Origin: Warburgia ugandensis | Taxonomy: Eukaryota; Streptophyta; Magnoliopsida; Canellales; Canellaceae | Direction of reading: 5' to 3' | NCBI GenBank assembly: GCA_035236585.1 | Contig: CP141138.1 | Span: forward strand, 27,291,437-27,355,436 | Length of the DNA stretch: 64,000 nucleotides | Part shown: positions 44,007 to 56,750 of the stretch, in pieces | How positions within the stretch are numbered: the stretch's first letter is position 1 | Layout: each line of letters begins with the position of its first letter | Made by a program: the position numbers and the translations under genes | The notes under the pieces: generated by a model | The model's input: the letters and a program-made list of their open reading frames with translations, nothing else | The model's database searches: none | What the model was told of the DNA's origin: nothing

Positions 44007-47000
44007 ATAAAAGAAAAAGGGGCAGAACAATTGTTTTCTACATATGGTTAAAAAAGAAACCTCTTCCACAAGAGCAACACTTAATGTATTATGAGGTATG
44101 GTCTAGTGACTACATTTTATGGATGTGATTTATATAATAATTGGACTCATTCATCTAGTTATAGATTTAGATGTCATATAGATAAAAAAGCATGTAGTTT
44201 GAATATTTCTAACCTTCTTAAAATTGTGCATTATTTGTGAAGTTTTTCAACTATCCATTTCTATGCATAATATTTTATATATTGTTTGGTTGCTAGAGTC
44301 CTCAAATGATTTTTTATCTGTAAAACATCTAAATATTGAGAAACTAGTTGAATGAGTTAGATCATTTGAAGGTGGGTCCAAAATTATGGTTCCTAGAAGT
44401 TTAGCATTCCTCCTCCTACAATATATCATGGTCTAACAATTAAAAAAGAGGAAGAATACAACTTAGGGGTGGTCTTAATATAACACACGTGGCTAAAACT
44501 ATAGTTGATTATCATAGTGAAATGATGTTAACTATGCAGTTTGGTTAAGGAGACATGTGGCTTGTCCACAACACTCCTAATCTTACTAGCAGCTAAAGCC
44601 AAGCCAAATATAACCTCATTGCTAAGTATTTACTGACTCTTTTAAGTAATATCAAATAATCACCAACCTTTGCTAATAGATCCTAACCATAGCATTTTAT
44701 AGCACCTACATGCCACTAGACCTTATGATGAATCTCCAAGGTAATTGGTTTCTTTAACAAAAAAGACCAAAGTTCCCTCACTCAAAAGAAGGCATAATAG
44801 ACAAAAATGACATTATCATCCTTGTGATTTTATTTATGACAATGAGCTTGAGGATCAGTTAATGTGGCTTCATCTTTACATGCTTCAAGTTTTGTCCTTC
44901 CTAATGAGTAGGCCATGCCTTGATTGAGCTCTCTCTCTTACTCATTTGTGGTAATAATAGCACTGTTTTGACCAAAAACCCTATCATTTTCCCTCTCTTT
45001 GTCTCTTTGTATAGTATGTAGTGGTTGGATTTTGTAGAATGTAAAATTGTTAGTGGTGAAAATCCTAATTTTGAGATATCTAGATATTTAAATGTTAGAT
45101 CGATTAGTGTAGTGTAAAATGAAATACTTGGTCCATCAAAGTAAAAAATGAAGATACTAGGTTATTGCAAGATACTATTTTTCTTTGAGTTTAAACTTAT
45201 AAACTACTAGGAAGATAATATATTCAATTGGGCTACCAATAAATAAATAGGATTTTTACATGAAACCTTGTTTCACTCCTCTATTTTACATTGCAACCCC
45301 CTTTTGGACCTCTCTCTCTACCATATAAGAATATGTGGACCACCTTTTAATTCACGCAACATATTCATCTTCTTTGCATTTTAAAAGATTTAAACCATAA
45401 CATCATAGCTTATGATGGGCCCAAAGTTTAAAAGATCTAAATGATTGATATCATTAGCCATGTGAGATTCAGACCTAACTTTTAGAATTTTTAAATCATT
45501 AAAATCACTTGTAAGAATTGGGCCTAAAGTATTAGAAGATCTAAACCATTCACATCATTATTCATGTGAGACTTGACTACTATTTTAGAATATTTAAACC
45601 ATTCAAATCATATGTAAGAGTTGGGCTTACATTTTAGAAGATGTATAAACCATTCCCACCATAGGCCATGTGAGAGTTGGGTATATATTTTAGAAGATCT
45701 AAATTATTCACACATTCATTGTGTGAAATTTGAGATCCCATTTTAGAAGATCTAAACCATTCAAATAACATGCCACCTAAAACTTGAGCTTAGATTTCAG
45801 AATATCTAAACTATTTACGTAATAACCCAAGTAAAAATTAGACCCACATTTTAGAGCATATAACCATTCAAATCATAGGCTTGTAAAAGTTAGGAGATTT
45901 AAACTATTCAAATGAAAAGCCATATAGGACTTGTGCCTACAATTTTAATAATTTTGTTCTAAAATATGGGCCCAATATCTTACATAGCCCGACCTTTTAA
46001 AATTTTGTCACAAGGCCAATTATTTCATTGGTTTTGATGGTCTAAAATGTAGGTCCTTTATGACATCGGTAACAAGTATAATTGGAGCAGAGGTGCATTG
46101 GGTAGACTATGGGAGTAGGTTTTTTTTTTCTTGTAATTTTAATATGAGCTTGCACACTATATGTTTTATTATAAAGTGGGCTTAACAATATTTCATACAA
46201 AAAATAAGTCCTCAAGATATAGCAATCTTAAAAAATACTCTAAAACTAGATTTTGTAAAGTGTTATAATTAAAAAGCCTTAACAAAAATTGTGGTAAATA
46301 TTCAAAAATCCTTATTTCTCTCAATACACTAATCCCCTATAACTAAGAGGAAGAGTGGTTATTTTGATATTCAAGTTACTACTTTATGTAGAAATCTGGT
46401 TAAAGAAATCCCCAAATGGGATTCATGTGTAAATACTAAGTTTCGAATGGATGTAGATAGGAAACTAACATAAAAACACATGAGATTGGAGTCCTTCATG
46501 TGAGTCACATCTAGTAGTGATTTCTTCATTTTGAGGCCAAATTCTATGCTTTATTGTAAGCTGAAGTAAGGTAATAAGTTATATATTGACTATAAAAACA
46601 AAAAAAATTTAAAAAAAAATTTGAAAATTTCTAATATATGTAGAACTATTACAATGAAGAAAATATATCTTAATGCTATTAAGAAGATTTTTCATTGCAA
46701 TATATGTTACGAAAATGGATTCTGTTTTATTAATAATAAAATGAGACAATTTGTAATACATGTAAATTAACAAAAAAGGAACTGCTCATACAAAAAGAAA
46801 AAAGAAAGTAACTATGGTATCTATATGTAAGTGATTAGTAAACCAACATGTACATGAATTGTAATATTATAATTCATGTAGGTACAAACTAATAGGAAGA
46901 GTCTTGGTAGTCTTATTTTTAGACTCTATTTTTCCATATTTTTTGTATGACTTTTGGAAGTTTGAACTAGTTCATCTTGTTCGTACTCCTTGAGATATTT

Positions 47001-50000
47001 TCAAAAAAATAATTCCCTCACTAATGTCTATAGCTTGTGTCCTTCTAGCATAAATCTTAACTATTGATATTTGAAAGTAGAAAAACAAAGTGGCTAAAAT
47101 CATCTAATTAGTGTGATTTTTTGTGAGGAGGCCAAATAGGATGGACAACTCAAATAAACAAAAAGATATGAAAAATCTAGCATTTGAAAATAAGACACTG
47201 GCTTTAGCATTTAAATATACTAGGACTCAAATAAAAATTATTCATGATGAAAAAAGTTAGTTACTTCTTAATTTTTGAGAATTTAAAATAGAAAAAAGAA
47301 AGTATTGATGTCTATAAATTTCTATAATTTTAGAAAGAGATTGTTAGGGAAGTGACCATAATGGTGATTTTTCTTTTAGTGAAGATAGACAATAAAGAAT
47401 TTTTTGTAATATGGCAATAAAGAAGATCAATATATCTTAAAGATTGTTAGAGAGAAGTTTGTAATTGTAGAAAATTAAAACTAAAAAGTGGGATATCTAA
47501 ATTTATTAGGAAGAGAAGAATATGTTGAGAGAGAGTACTAAAGAGTTAATGCCTAAAATCAAAGAGTACATAAAAAATAAAATAATGTAAAGACAAATGA
47601 TCAAGGGTAAACGTAGGCATACGTATGAAGAATAGAGGAAACATATGATGGTAGAGAGGATTATGAATTAATACCTTGATGTCACAAGAAGTTATGGAGA
47701 AGAAAAGTGAAAGGTTAGAGGGAAAACATGGTGTGAGAGAATTAAGGAGTTAATCTAGGATTAAGAAGTTGAGAAATTTAAAGAAAGGAGAAAAGAAAAA
47801 AGATAAAGGAACACTGGTATAGAGCATGGCAAAATGCAAAGACTGTGCAACTTTTTCATTTTTTGTATAGTGGATCCTACTTACCATTGTTTCATGTTGT
47901 TCATCTAACTATCCTAACCTTGGATATTAGCTGGTGAATTTTTTTTGCAAAAGGACACGTCTCTAGTATCAAAGAAATCATGCATTTATGTTGCTAGCAT
48001 ATGAACTGCTAAAAGCTCTTTATAAGCAATGACTATATTCAATGAAGCAAGATGCCATTTAGGGGAGTCAAATGAATGGTATGGATTGATGGTTTAATAG
48101 GATCCACCGGAAAAAAATGGAGCTACATGAGAGACCTATCAAAAGGGCAAGTCATTGTAGGTTGCAGGTAAAATAGGTATAGGTACCATTACCCATTTAT
48201 TAAACATGTGATGAAATTGCCACCTACACCCATCCTGTGTAGAGTGGCTGGGTCAACAAGTTAATGGGTAAAATATTATTGGGGAATTTTGTAAGTTACA
48301 TGGGAGGTTGTCAAAGTGCACGTGCAGTGGTTGTTAGTATGAATTTTATATTTTGTTAAGATTTTTACACCAAAGTGCATATCAATTTTTTTGGTTGCCA
48401 GCAATCTTGACTATAGAGTGTACAAAAATTCCAAGATCGATGGTGGATCATGAAAGATTAAGAACAATTAAGAAATGAATGATCAAGTTCATCATCAAAC
48501 CCTCTTGGACCAACATGCTTTGGACATCTTAGATGATGGAGGAGTTGATGTATTGAGAATTGAAAGAATGGATGTCTTGGATCAAATAAAAAATACATCT
48601 TGGAACAAAAATAAAAGACTCCTGGAATTCACGACTAATGGATGTGTTAGATTAAAGGATGATGCGTGTCTTGGATCATCACATATGGATGTTTTAGATT
48701 AATCAATGGGAGGTGCCCATGGTCCACCATGCACTTTACTATTTACCTATAGTCAAAAACGTCCTCTCCATGGTTTAAATGTTTCCAAGAATACCTTCTT
48801 TGTTGAAGGCATGTTAAGTCAAAGATTCCAAATCAACTAAGGTTTAGAAGAATTCCTTGTATGCAGAACTTAGAGAATTTAGGAACTTGCTTATTTATAA
48901 TATATAAGCATTGAAATTACTTGAGTATGTTTAGGTAACTATCCAATGATTAGAAAGTGTTATTAGGAACACCCAAGTTTATGAAACTCATGTTGCACAA
49001 GTACCTAAGATTTAGAAGTTATTCTTTAGAATAATAAATTCTTATATTTAGAAAGTTACTTAGTAGTCTTGTACATTGCTTAATTGGGAGGGTTGGTCCA
49101 ATCTATTTTAACCTCTTTGTAGCATGAATAAGAGGATAGTAGAGTTTGAATTAGATGTTCTCCATTATAGAGGTGTGAGTGCATCTAATATTTGATTGTA
49201 TCTTCTATATCTCTAGAAATGATCCAAGGTTGGTGATGTGCTTAGTTTAGTATCTTTAAGGTGGTGAATGATCTATGTCCTTAAAGTGGTGAGCTCATTT
49301 CTATCTATAGTTTTGTATCTAAGGAGTGGTGAGGTATTTCAAAACTTTAAATCTATATTTTTTGTGGGGTGGATCATTTTGAATTTGAAGAGTGGGGAGT
49401 TATCTTTAATCTACCTTATTATATTATGTTTTACCCAATTATCCGTATCAATTTGGTATTAGAGCTTAAGGTTGGGATGGTATTTTGAGCATATCATGTG
49501 GTTAGTTCTAAGAAAGATGCTTATGGTTTGGAGATGGACAACCTAAGGAGACTAATTGAATAACTTTAAGAATGTCTAGAGGAATATAGTGGTCTTGGTG
49601 ATAGAGGAGAAAAATCAAATGTTGAATCATCTAACAATTACTTAGGTAGTTCTCTTTATTTTTCTACAAGAAGTTGAGGTTCGAATAGCAAATCGTCATC
49701 AAACAATGCTCCTAGAAGGTAGTGTGATTTTCAATTTTTAGGAGTGAAAGTGAATGTTCCAAAGTTTGAAGGAAAAGTGTAACCTAATGAATTCCTGGAC
49801 TGGCTTCATATTGTTGAACATGTTTTGAAATACAAGGAGTCTTGAATGATGCTAAGGTAAAATTAGTTGATCTCATACTTGGAGAGGATGCTTCTTTATG
49901 GTGGGAGAATTTAAAGAAACAAAGAGCACATGAAGGAAAGCAAGATTAAAAGTTGGGAAAAGATGAAAAATTAGTTGAAAAAATTATTTCTTCCTAAAAC

Positions 50001-53000
50001 TATAGAATGGATAAGTTTTTGAAAATCCAAAATTTAAAGCAAGAAAACATGGGGGTGGAGGAATATACTACCTAATTTGAACACCTTATGTTGAAGAGTG
50101 ATGTTGTAGAGCTTGAAAAGTAAATCATAACACGCTTCTTGGGTGGTTTAAAGAAAGAAATTGGAGATACAGTACATTTGCAACAATTCTAGTCTTTCAA
50201 TGATGTTAGAAAGCTTGCTTTAATCAGAAAAAATAATAAAAAAAGGCATTTTTAGATCTTATGGAAAGAGAAACTCTTTCAATTCGAGGAGTGTTTCTTC
50301 TTTTAAACTAGTGCCTAGCACAAGATTTAAAAAGCCTTAATTCAAAAGTGATGACAATAAGCAATTTGGGCCCAATTGTTAAGGTCTTTGACACATAGCC
50401 TCTAAATGTCCAAACCCTTATCATAGGCATTGAATGAGTAGAGATCTTAATTCCCCCTTGCTAATTACTAAGGACTTCATTACCATTAGTGGCAAAGAAA
50501 ACTCCACCATCCCACATGAAAACAACTTGGAGAAATATGCATTTTTGTTGAAAGAATTCATGAGGCCCTCATGTTTCTGGCGGGCAAAAATTACTCCAAT
50601 TCACAAAGTGGTTGCTTTCATAGAGGAAGAATCAAAACCTGAAGATGAAGAAGATCTCAATCATGTCATGATGACGAAGAAGATGACATCTATGCTGATC
50701 AAGGTGAGATGTTGGTGGTGCAAAGAAGTATGAATGCTATTCATAAAGATGATGATGATTGGCTATGCTACACACAAAATGTACGTTCAATGAAAAGGTA
50801 TGTAATGTTATAATTGATAGTAGTGCTTATGAGAATGCTGCTTGTATAGAATTAGTGAAATAATTAAAATTAACAAAGGAGCCTCATCCTCAATCATATA
50901 AGCTTAAGTACCTAGACAAGGGACATCAAATTAATGTAACTAATAAATGCTTAATCTCTTTCTCTATTAGAAAAAGGTACAAAGATAAAGTTTGGTTTGA
51001 TTTAATTCTAATAGATGCATGTCACTTACTATTGTGATGTCCATGGCAATATGATAGAAAGTCCTATGTGATGGTTTTAGAAATACTCACTCTTTCAATT
51101 TTAGTGGTAAAAAAATTATTTTAGTGCCATTAAAACCTGAGATTCCTTCTAAAACATTCGAGGTAGTTCACTTGAGCTGCAAGCATAAGATTGATTCAAT
51201 TATTGAAATTTTAATTGTTGCATGTTGTATTGATGAGATTGATAAAGATTTTGAAAAAAAGAAGCTATAATTGTTGATTGTACAAGCATTACTTACTAAG
51301 TTTGAAAATGCATTTCTTGAAGAAATTCCTCATGGTTTACCTCCTATAAGAGGTATACAACATTGGATTGATTTTGTTCCTGAAGCTATGCTTTCTAACA
51401 TAGATGCATATCGATTGAGTCCATAAGACATTGAAGAACTACAAAGATAAGTTGATGAATTGATTTCTAAAGGTTTGGTTTGAGAAGGCAAGAGTCCTCA
51501 TGTAGTACCTACCCTTCTTGTACCAATGAAGGATGGAACATGGACATTGTATATTGATAGGAGGGCAATGAATAAGACAATAATAAATTATTATTTCCCC
51601 TATCCCTCTCATTGATGATCCACTAGGTCAACTCCATGGAGCTACTACTTTTTCAAAAATTAATCTTTGTAGTGGGTACCACCAAATTCTAATGAGACCA
51701 GGTGATGAACAGAAGATAACTTTTAAAAGTAGAGATGGAATCTATGAGTGCTTAGTTATACCTTTTGGCTTATATGATGCTTCTAGCACTTTCATGGGTT
51801 TAATGACTCACATCTTTAAGCCTTTTAGTGGGAAATTTGTTGGTATGTACTTTGACAATATTCTTGTGTATAATGAAAATCAAGAAAAACACTTGAGTCA
51901 GTTTTAGTAATTACTACACATTTTGCGAGAATAGAAGTTGTACGAGAACCTGGAAAAATGCACTTTTTCACCAATAGCCTTATCTTTTTGGGCTATGTTA
52001 TTTTAGTTGGTGGAGTAAAGATGGATCCAAGTAATGAGGTGGCTAATCTTAGTTGGCCAATTCCTTGATCTCTTCATGATATTAGAAGCTTTCATGGCCA
52101 CATTTCTTTATATCACATATGCATAAAAAAATTCAGCACTATCATTGCTCCAATCACAGAATGTTAGAATGGTGAAAATTTCAAGTGGATAGAGGAAGCA
52201 CAATGGAGCTTTGAACTCATCAAACAAAACCTAACCAATGCTCCTATTTTCTTTATGCCTAACTGTTGTTGTATCCTTGAAGTCAAATCTAAGACTTCCA
52301 ATGTGGGAATTAGTTCTATTCTTAACCAAGAAGGAAAGCCAATTGCCTTCTTTGGTGAAAAACTCAATGCATCTCATTGAAATTTCCCCACTTATGATAA
52401 GGAATTCCATGCTATTATGAAAGTGTTAGAATATTGAACTCAATACTTGTTTTCATAGCCATCTGTGCTATTTTCAAATCATGAAACTTTAAAGTTTCTT
52501 CAGAGTTAATAGAAGCTTAGTAGAAGACATGCCATATTGGCCAAATTTATTCAATATTTTAGTTTTGTGATCATGCACAAAATAGGCACTCATAACACAA
52601 GAGACATTCTTTACAAACTGTTTTAAATACCAATGTTGTTGGTTTTGAAATAGTTAAGGAACTTTATGCGAATGATCTATATTTTGGGAAGATATGGAAC
52701 AATTGTAAGCATGGCTCTTATCATTGATTTCTAATGCAAGATGGGTCACTCTTCAAGGGTAATCTCTTACATATTCCTAAATGTTCCTTTAGAGAAGCAA
52801 TTATATTTGAAGTTCATGATGGAGACCTTGTTGAATACTTTGGAAGAAATAAAAACTCATGACCTTGTGAAAGATAGATTCTTTTGGCAAAAAATGCTAA
52901 GAGACAGTCATGTGCAGCATTTTAGAACTTGTCATCTTGTGAAAAGTCAACTTCAAAACACAAGTTTATATACTCCACTATCCATTCCTTAACTCTCCTT

Positions 53001-54755
53001 GGGAAGATGTAAGCATGGACTTCGTCACTAAGCTACCAAGAATGCAAAGAAATAAAGATTTAGTTATGGTAGTAGTTGTTGATTGTTTCTAAAAAATAAC
53101 ACATTTTCATAGCCTACACTAAGACTATTAATGCTTAACACGTGGAGGACTTGTACATTAAAGAAACTATTGGACTTCACGGCTTTCTCAAAACTATCAC
53201 TTTGGGTCAAGATCCTAGTTTATGAGTCACTTCTAGCATACTTTATGGAGAAAGCTTAGAACTCGGCTACAATTTAGTTCATCTTGTCATCCATGAATTG
53301 ATGAATTGACTAAAGTTGTTATCAGAAGTTTGAGGAACCTATTATGAAGCTTTGTGGGGAAAGCACATCCGCCAATGGGATTTGTTATTAGCTTAAGCTA
53401 AATTTTCTCATAGACCACACTATAAGCTCAAGCTAAGACCAATATATCTTTTCAAAGTTTTGAAGAAAATTGGTGAGAACGCTTGCAAGATCAAGCTACA
53501 AGGAGAATTTGAAGCATCAGACACTTTCAATGTAGCAGATTTTTCACCATGAAAGGGAGAGGATAATGTATACAACTCAAGGGCAAGTTCTTTTCAACTT
53601 CAAAAGAATGATGTGGGAGTGTCCCAAAAATCCAAGATTGATTATGGATCAAGACATATTAAGATCGATCAAATGATGAACGATTAAGATCATCATCAAA
53701 TCCTCTTAGACCAACATTTTTTGCCCATCTTAGATCACAAAGGAGTTAACATCTTGAGTGGTAAAAGAATGAACATCTCAGATCAGCTATAAAATGCATC
53801 TTGGAACAAAAATAAAAGACACCTAGAATTCATGTTGAATGGATATCTTGGATTAAAGGATGATGGGCGTCATGGATCATCAAAGATGAATGTTTTAGAT
53901 CAATTAGTGGGAGGCATCCCATGATAGACCTAGGCTTTCCTATTTTTCCATGGTAAAAAATGTTTTATTGACTTCATAATTCCATGGTCAAAACATTTCC
54001 TCAAATACCTTACTTGGTCAAGGTGTGTTGATTAGTCAAAGATTCTAAATCAACCAAGATTAAAGAATGTTCTTGTGTAAGGAAGTTAGGGAGTTTAAGA
54101 ATGTGCTTATTTGTAATATATGTGTATGGAAATTACTTGAGTATGTTTAGGCAACTACTCAACGTTTAGAAAGTATTAATTGGAAACACTCAAGTTTAAG
54201 AAACTCTTGTTTGGCAAGTATATAAGATTTTGAAGTTATTCTTTAGGCTAGGAATTTTTTTATGGAAGTTGCTTTATATTCTTGTACATTGCTTCTTTTG
54301 GAGGATTGTTCCCATCTATTTAAACCTCTTTGTAGCATGAATCAAAAGATAGTCGAGTTTGAATTAGATGTTTTTTCCTTTGTAGAAATGTGAGTGAATC
54401 TCAGATTTAGCTTCTTATGTATCCCTTGGAGGGATCCAAGGGTGGTGAGAAACCTAGTTTTATATCTTTAAGGTGATGAATTATCTATATCCTTAACACA
54501 GTGGGCTAGTTTCTATCTATTCTTCTGTATTTCTTTGGTGGTGATTCTATATTCAAGAAGTTGTGAACAATTTCCATACTTTAGTTCTGTATCTCTATGA
54601 TACTGATCGTTCTATAACCATAGCGTGCTGAGCTATCTTTTATCTACCTTATTGTATTATATTTTATCTAGTTATGTAGTATCAAACCTTCCTTTTTCAT
54701 ATCCAAAAGAGATGCCGACGTGTGCAGATGGAATTCGATTGTGTACATTCCAAAG

Positions 54756-54818
<63 letters not shown>

Positions 54819-56663
54819 TGACAACTAAAGCCTCCTTTACTTTAGTAGAACAGCAACTAGAAATCCTAACTAGTTTGAACCTGACATCTAGAATGTATGG
54901 CAATGTCGAATACACTGCCAGATCACTGTATGCAAAGGGGAGAAATGCTCAGTAGATATGCTTATGTGATAGCAGGTAAATGTGAGTAGATCCACTGGTT
55001 TCCAGCAAGATTAGGCTGGATTCTCTTATTTTTTGGCATGATTAGGCCAAATTCTCTGTTTTCCCAGCAATAGGCTGGATTATTTGGCTTCTTGGATGAT
55101 ACACACACTCGCCTGTGTATAGTCAGCCTAGATGATGTTCTTTTATTTCCCTGAGAAGAGTAAGGTGCAATCTTTGGTTTTCCCGACCATGACGTAGAGA
55201 CACAGGTGGACAAAGACATCGAAGGTGGAGTGAGAGAGAGCCTTTAGTGTCTTGCTTAGGTTAGTTGCTTATTTAGTTTAAGGATATATACCATAACAAT
55301 GTACATTCGGGTCCATGAGGTTAATTCCCACCTACTGGTGTATGAGACAGGTGGGTCGGGTTATGACTAGATTTTAGCGGGTGGAAAAATTGAGGACCAT
55401 GACTGGGTTTATACAGGTACCTATCACAGGTCCCTGTATAAACATGCCTGTTTGATAGGTCTACTACATGGACATGGGTTGTTGCCAACCTTTATACCAA
55501 CATTTCTCGAAAAGGTGAAGGACTAAAGTGCCACATATCAGAAGAATAGAGAGGTAGAATGCCTGATCATTTTACTTTAGTATATAGTAGATACATAGTC
55601 CAAGACTGGATCAGAAGTGTTTCTCATGTTCCTTAAATTGGTTATATGTAATTCAAGCAAGGTTACAAACAATTGCATTAAGTATCACAGCAAAGGTAAC
55701 TACAAACTGGTAATAAAAGACACATAGCTACAACCATGCAGAAGGTAGAGATGCATAACAAAATTTTCATATTTCTAATATTATACCTAAAGTGGAAGAC
55801 TATTATCTTGATTACTAGGAATCTATTAAACTTAATTTTGATGGGGAAAATTTGATCCAAATGCTAGGGCCATAGTTAAAAAGTTTAGATTCAAGAACAT
55901 GTTGGCAACGCAAAAAATCATACGATTCAGAAAATATTAGTGAAGAAAAAAAAAGAAATTTGAACCATACACATTTAATCTTTTAATTTGCATTTTTTAC
56001 ATTTGAGAATTTAATAAATTATTTTTCAAATTTGAGTTTAGTTTTTTAAGTTCATGTTCAATTTGATAAATCTACCCAAAATTAAAAATATATTAGAAAT
56101 TTTGAATTATTCAAAAAGGTCTTATAACTCTGGGTCGACTGTTATATTTTGTTTCAATGGTATCTTGGTGAATGATCAATCACTGTACTCACTGATGGAG
56201 CTAGTAGAAATGTATAGCTGGTTATTCCTTTTCTACTAGTAGAAATGGAGCTAGTTTTGTAACTTCGAAAAGGAACAACCAGTTATACATTTCTTCTAGC
56301 TCCATCAATGAGTAAAATGATTGATCATTCGCCAAGATACCACCAAAACAAAATAGTTTCATGGTGGCCAACTGTACTTGGGGTTACTGACCATGTAGTT
56401 TTCAAATTGTATTGTGACAATTAATAAAAGAGAGGAAAGAAAAACAAAGGAAATAAAATTGAAGGAATGAAAGAGGGCCGCTGCATACCTGGCTCGCTAC
56501 AAATTGGATGATCTGGTTCTCGGTGACTAAAGAGTTAGCTACTTTAACAACGTAGGCCACAGGTATTTGCCCAGCTTCCTCATCTTCAACACTGCAGGAT
56601 AATGCCTTAGAGAAGATGTAATCACCTAATCATTGATTCAATGCGAACACATATAAACAAATG

Positions 56664-56750
<87 letters not shown>

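Larger units (their letters stand above)
48419..54684 (+). mobile_element. Full-structure chromovirus-type Ty3/gypsy retrotransposon inside intron 3
   Basis: LTRs are 48419-49450 (1032 bp) and 53620-54684 (1065 bp), both ending in TATCA and alignable over their length. A tRNA-iMet-type PBS follows the 5' LTR (49454-49471). Internal order is gag, protease, RT, RNase H, integrase, all on the plus strand and decayed. No 5-bp target duplication is evident (TAGAG before, AACCT after). It lies opposite to the transcription direction of the ligase gene. Confidence 0.9.

Noticed and set aside
45380..45960. CRISPR-like array
   Set aside because: Units diverge over their whole length with no conserved repeat and unique spacer pattern, in a plant intron.
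54625..54955. Cys-Val and Thr-His repeat proteins
   Set aside because: Driven by the (TG)n tract at 54762-54815.
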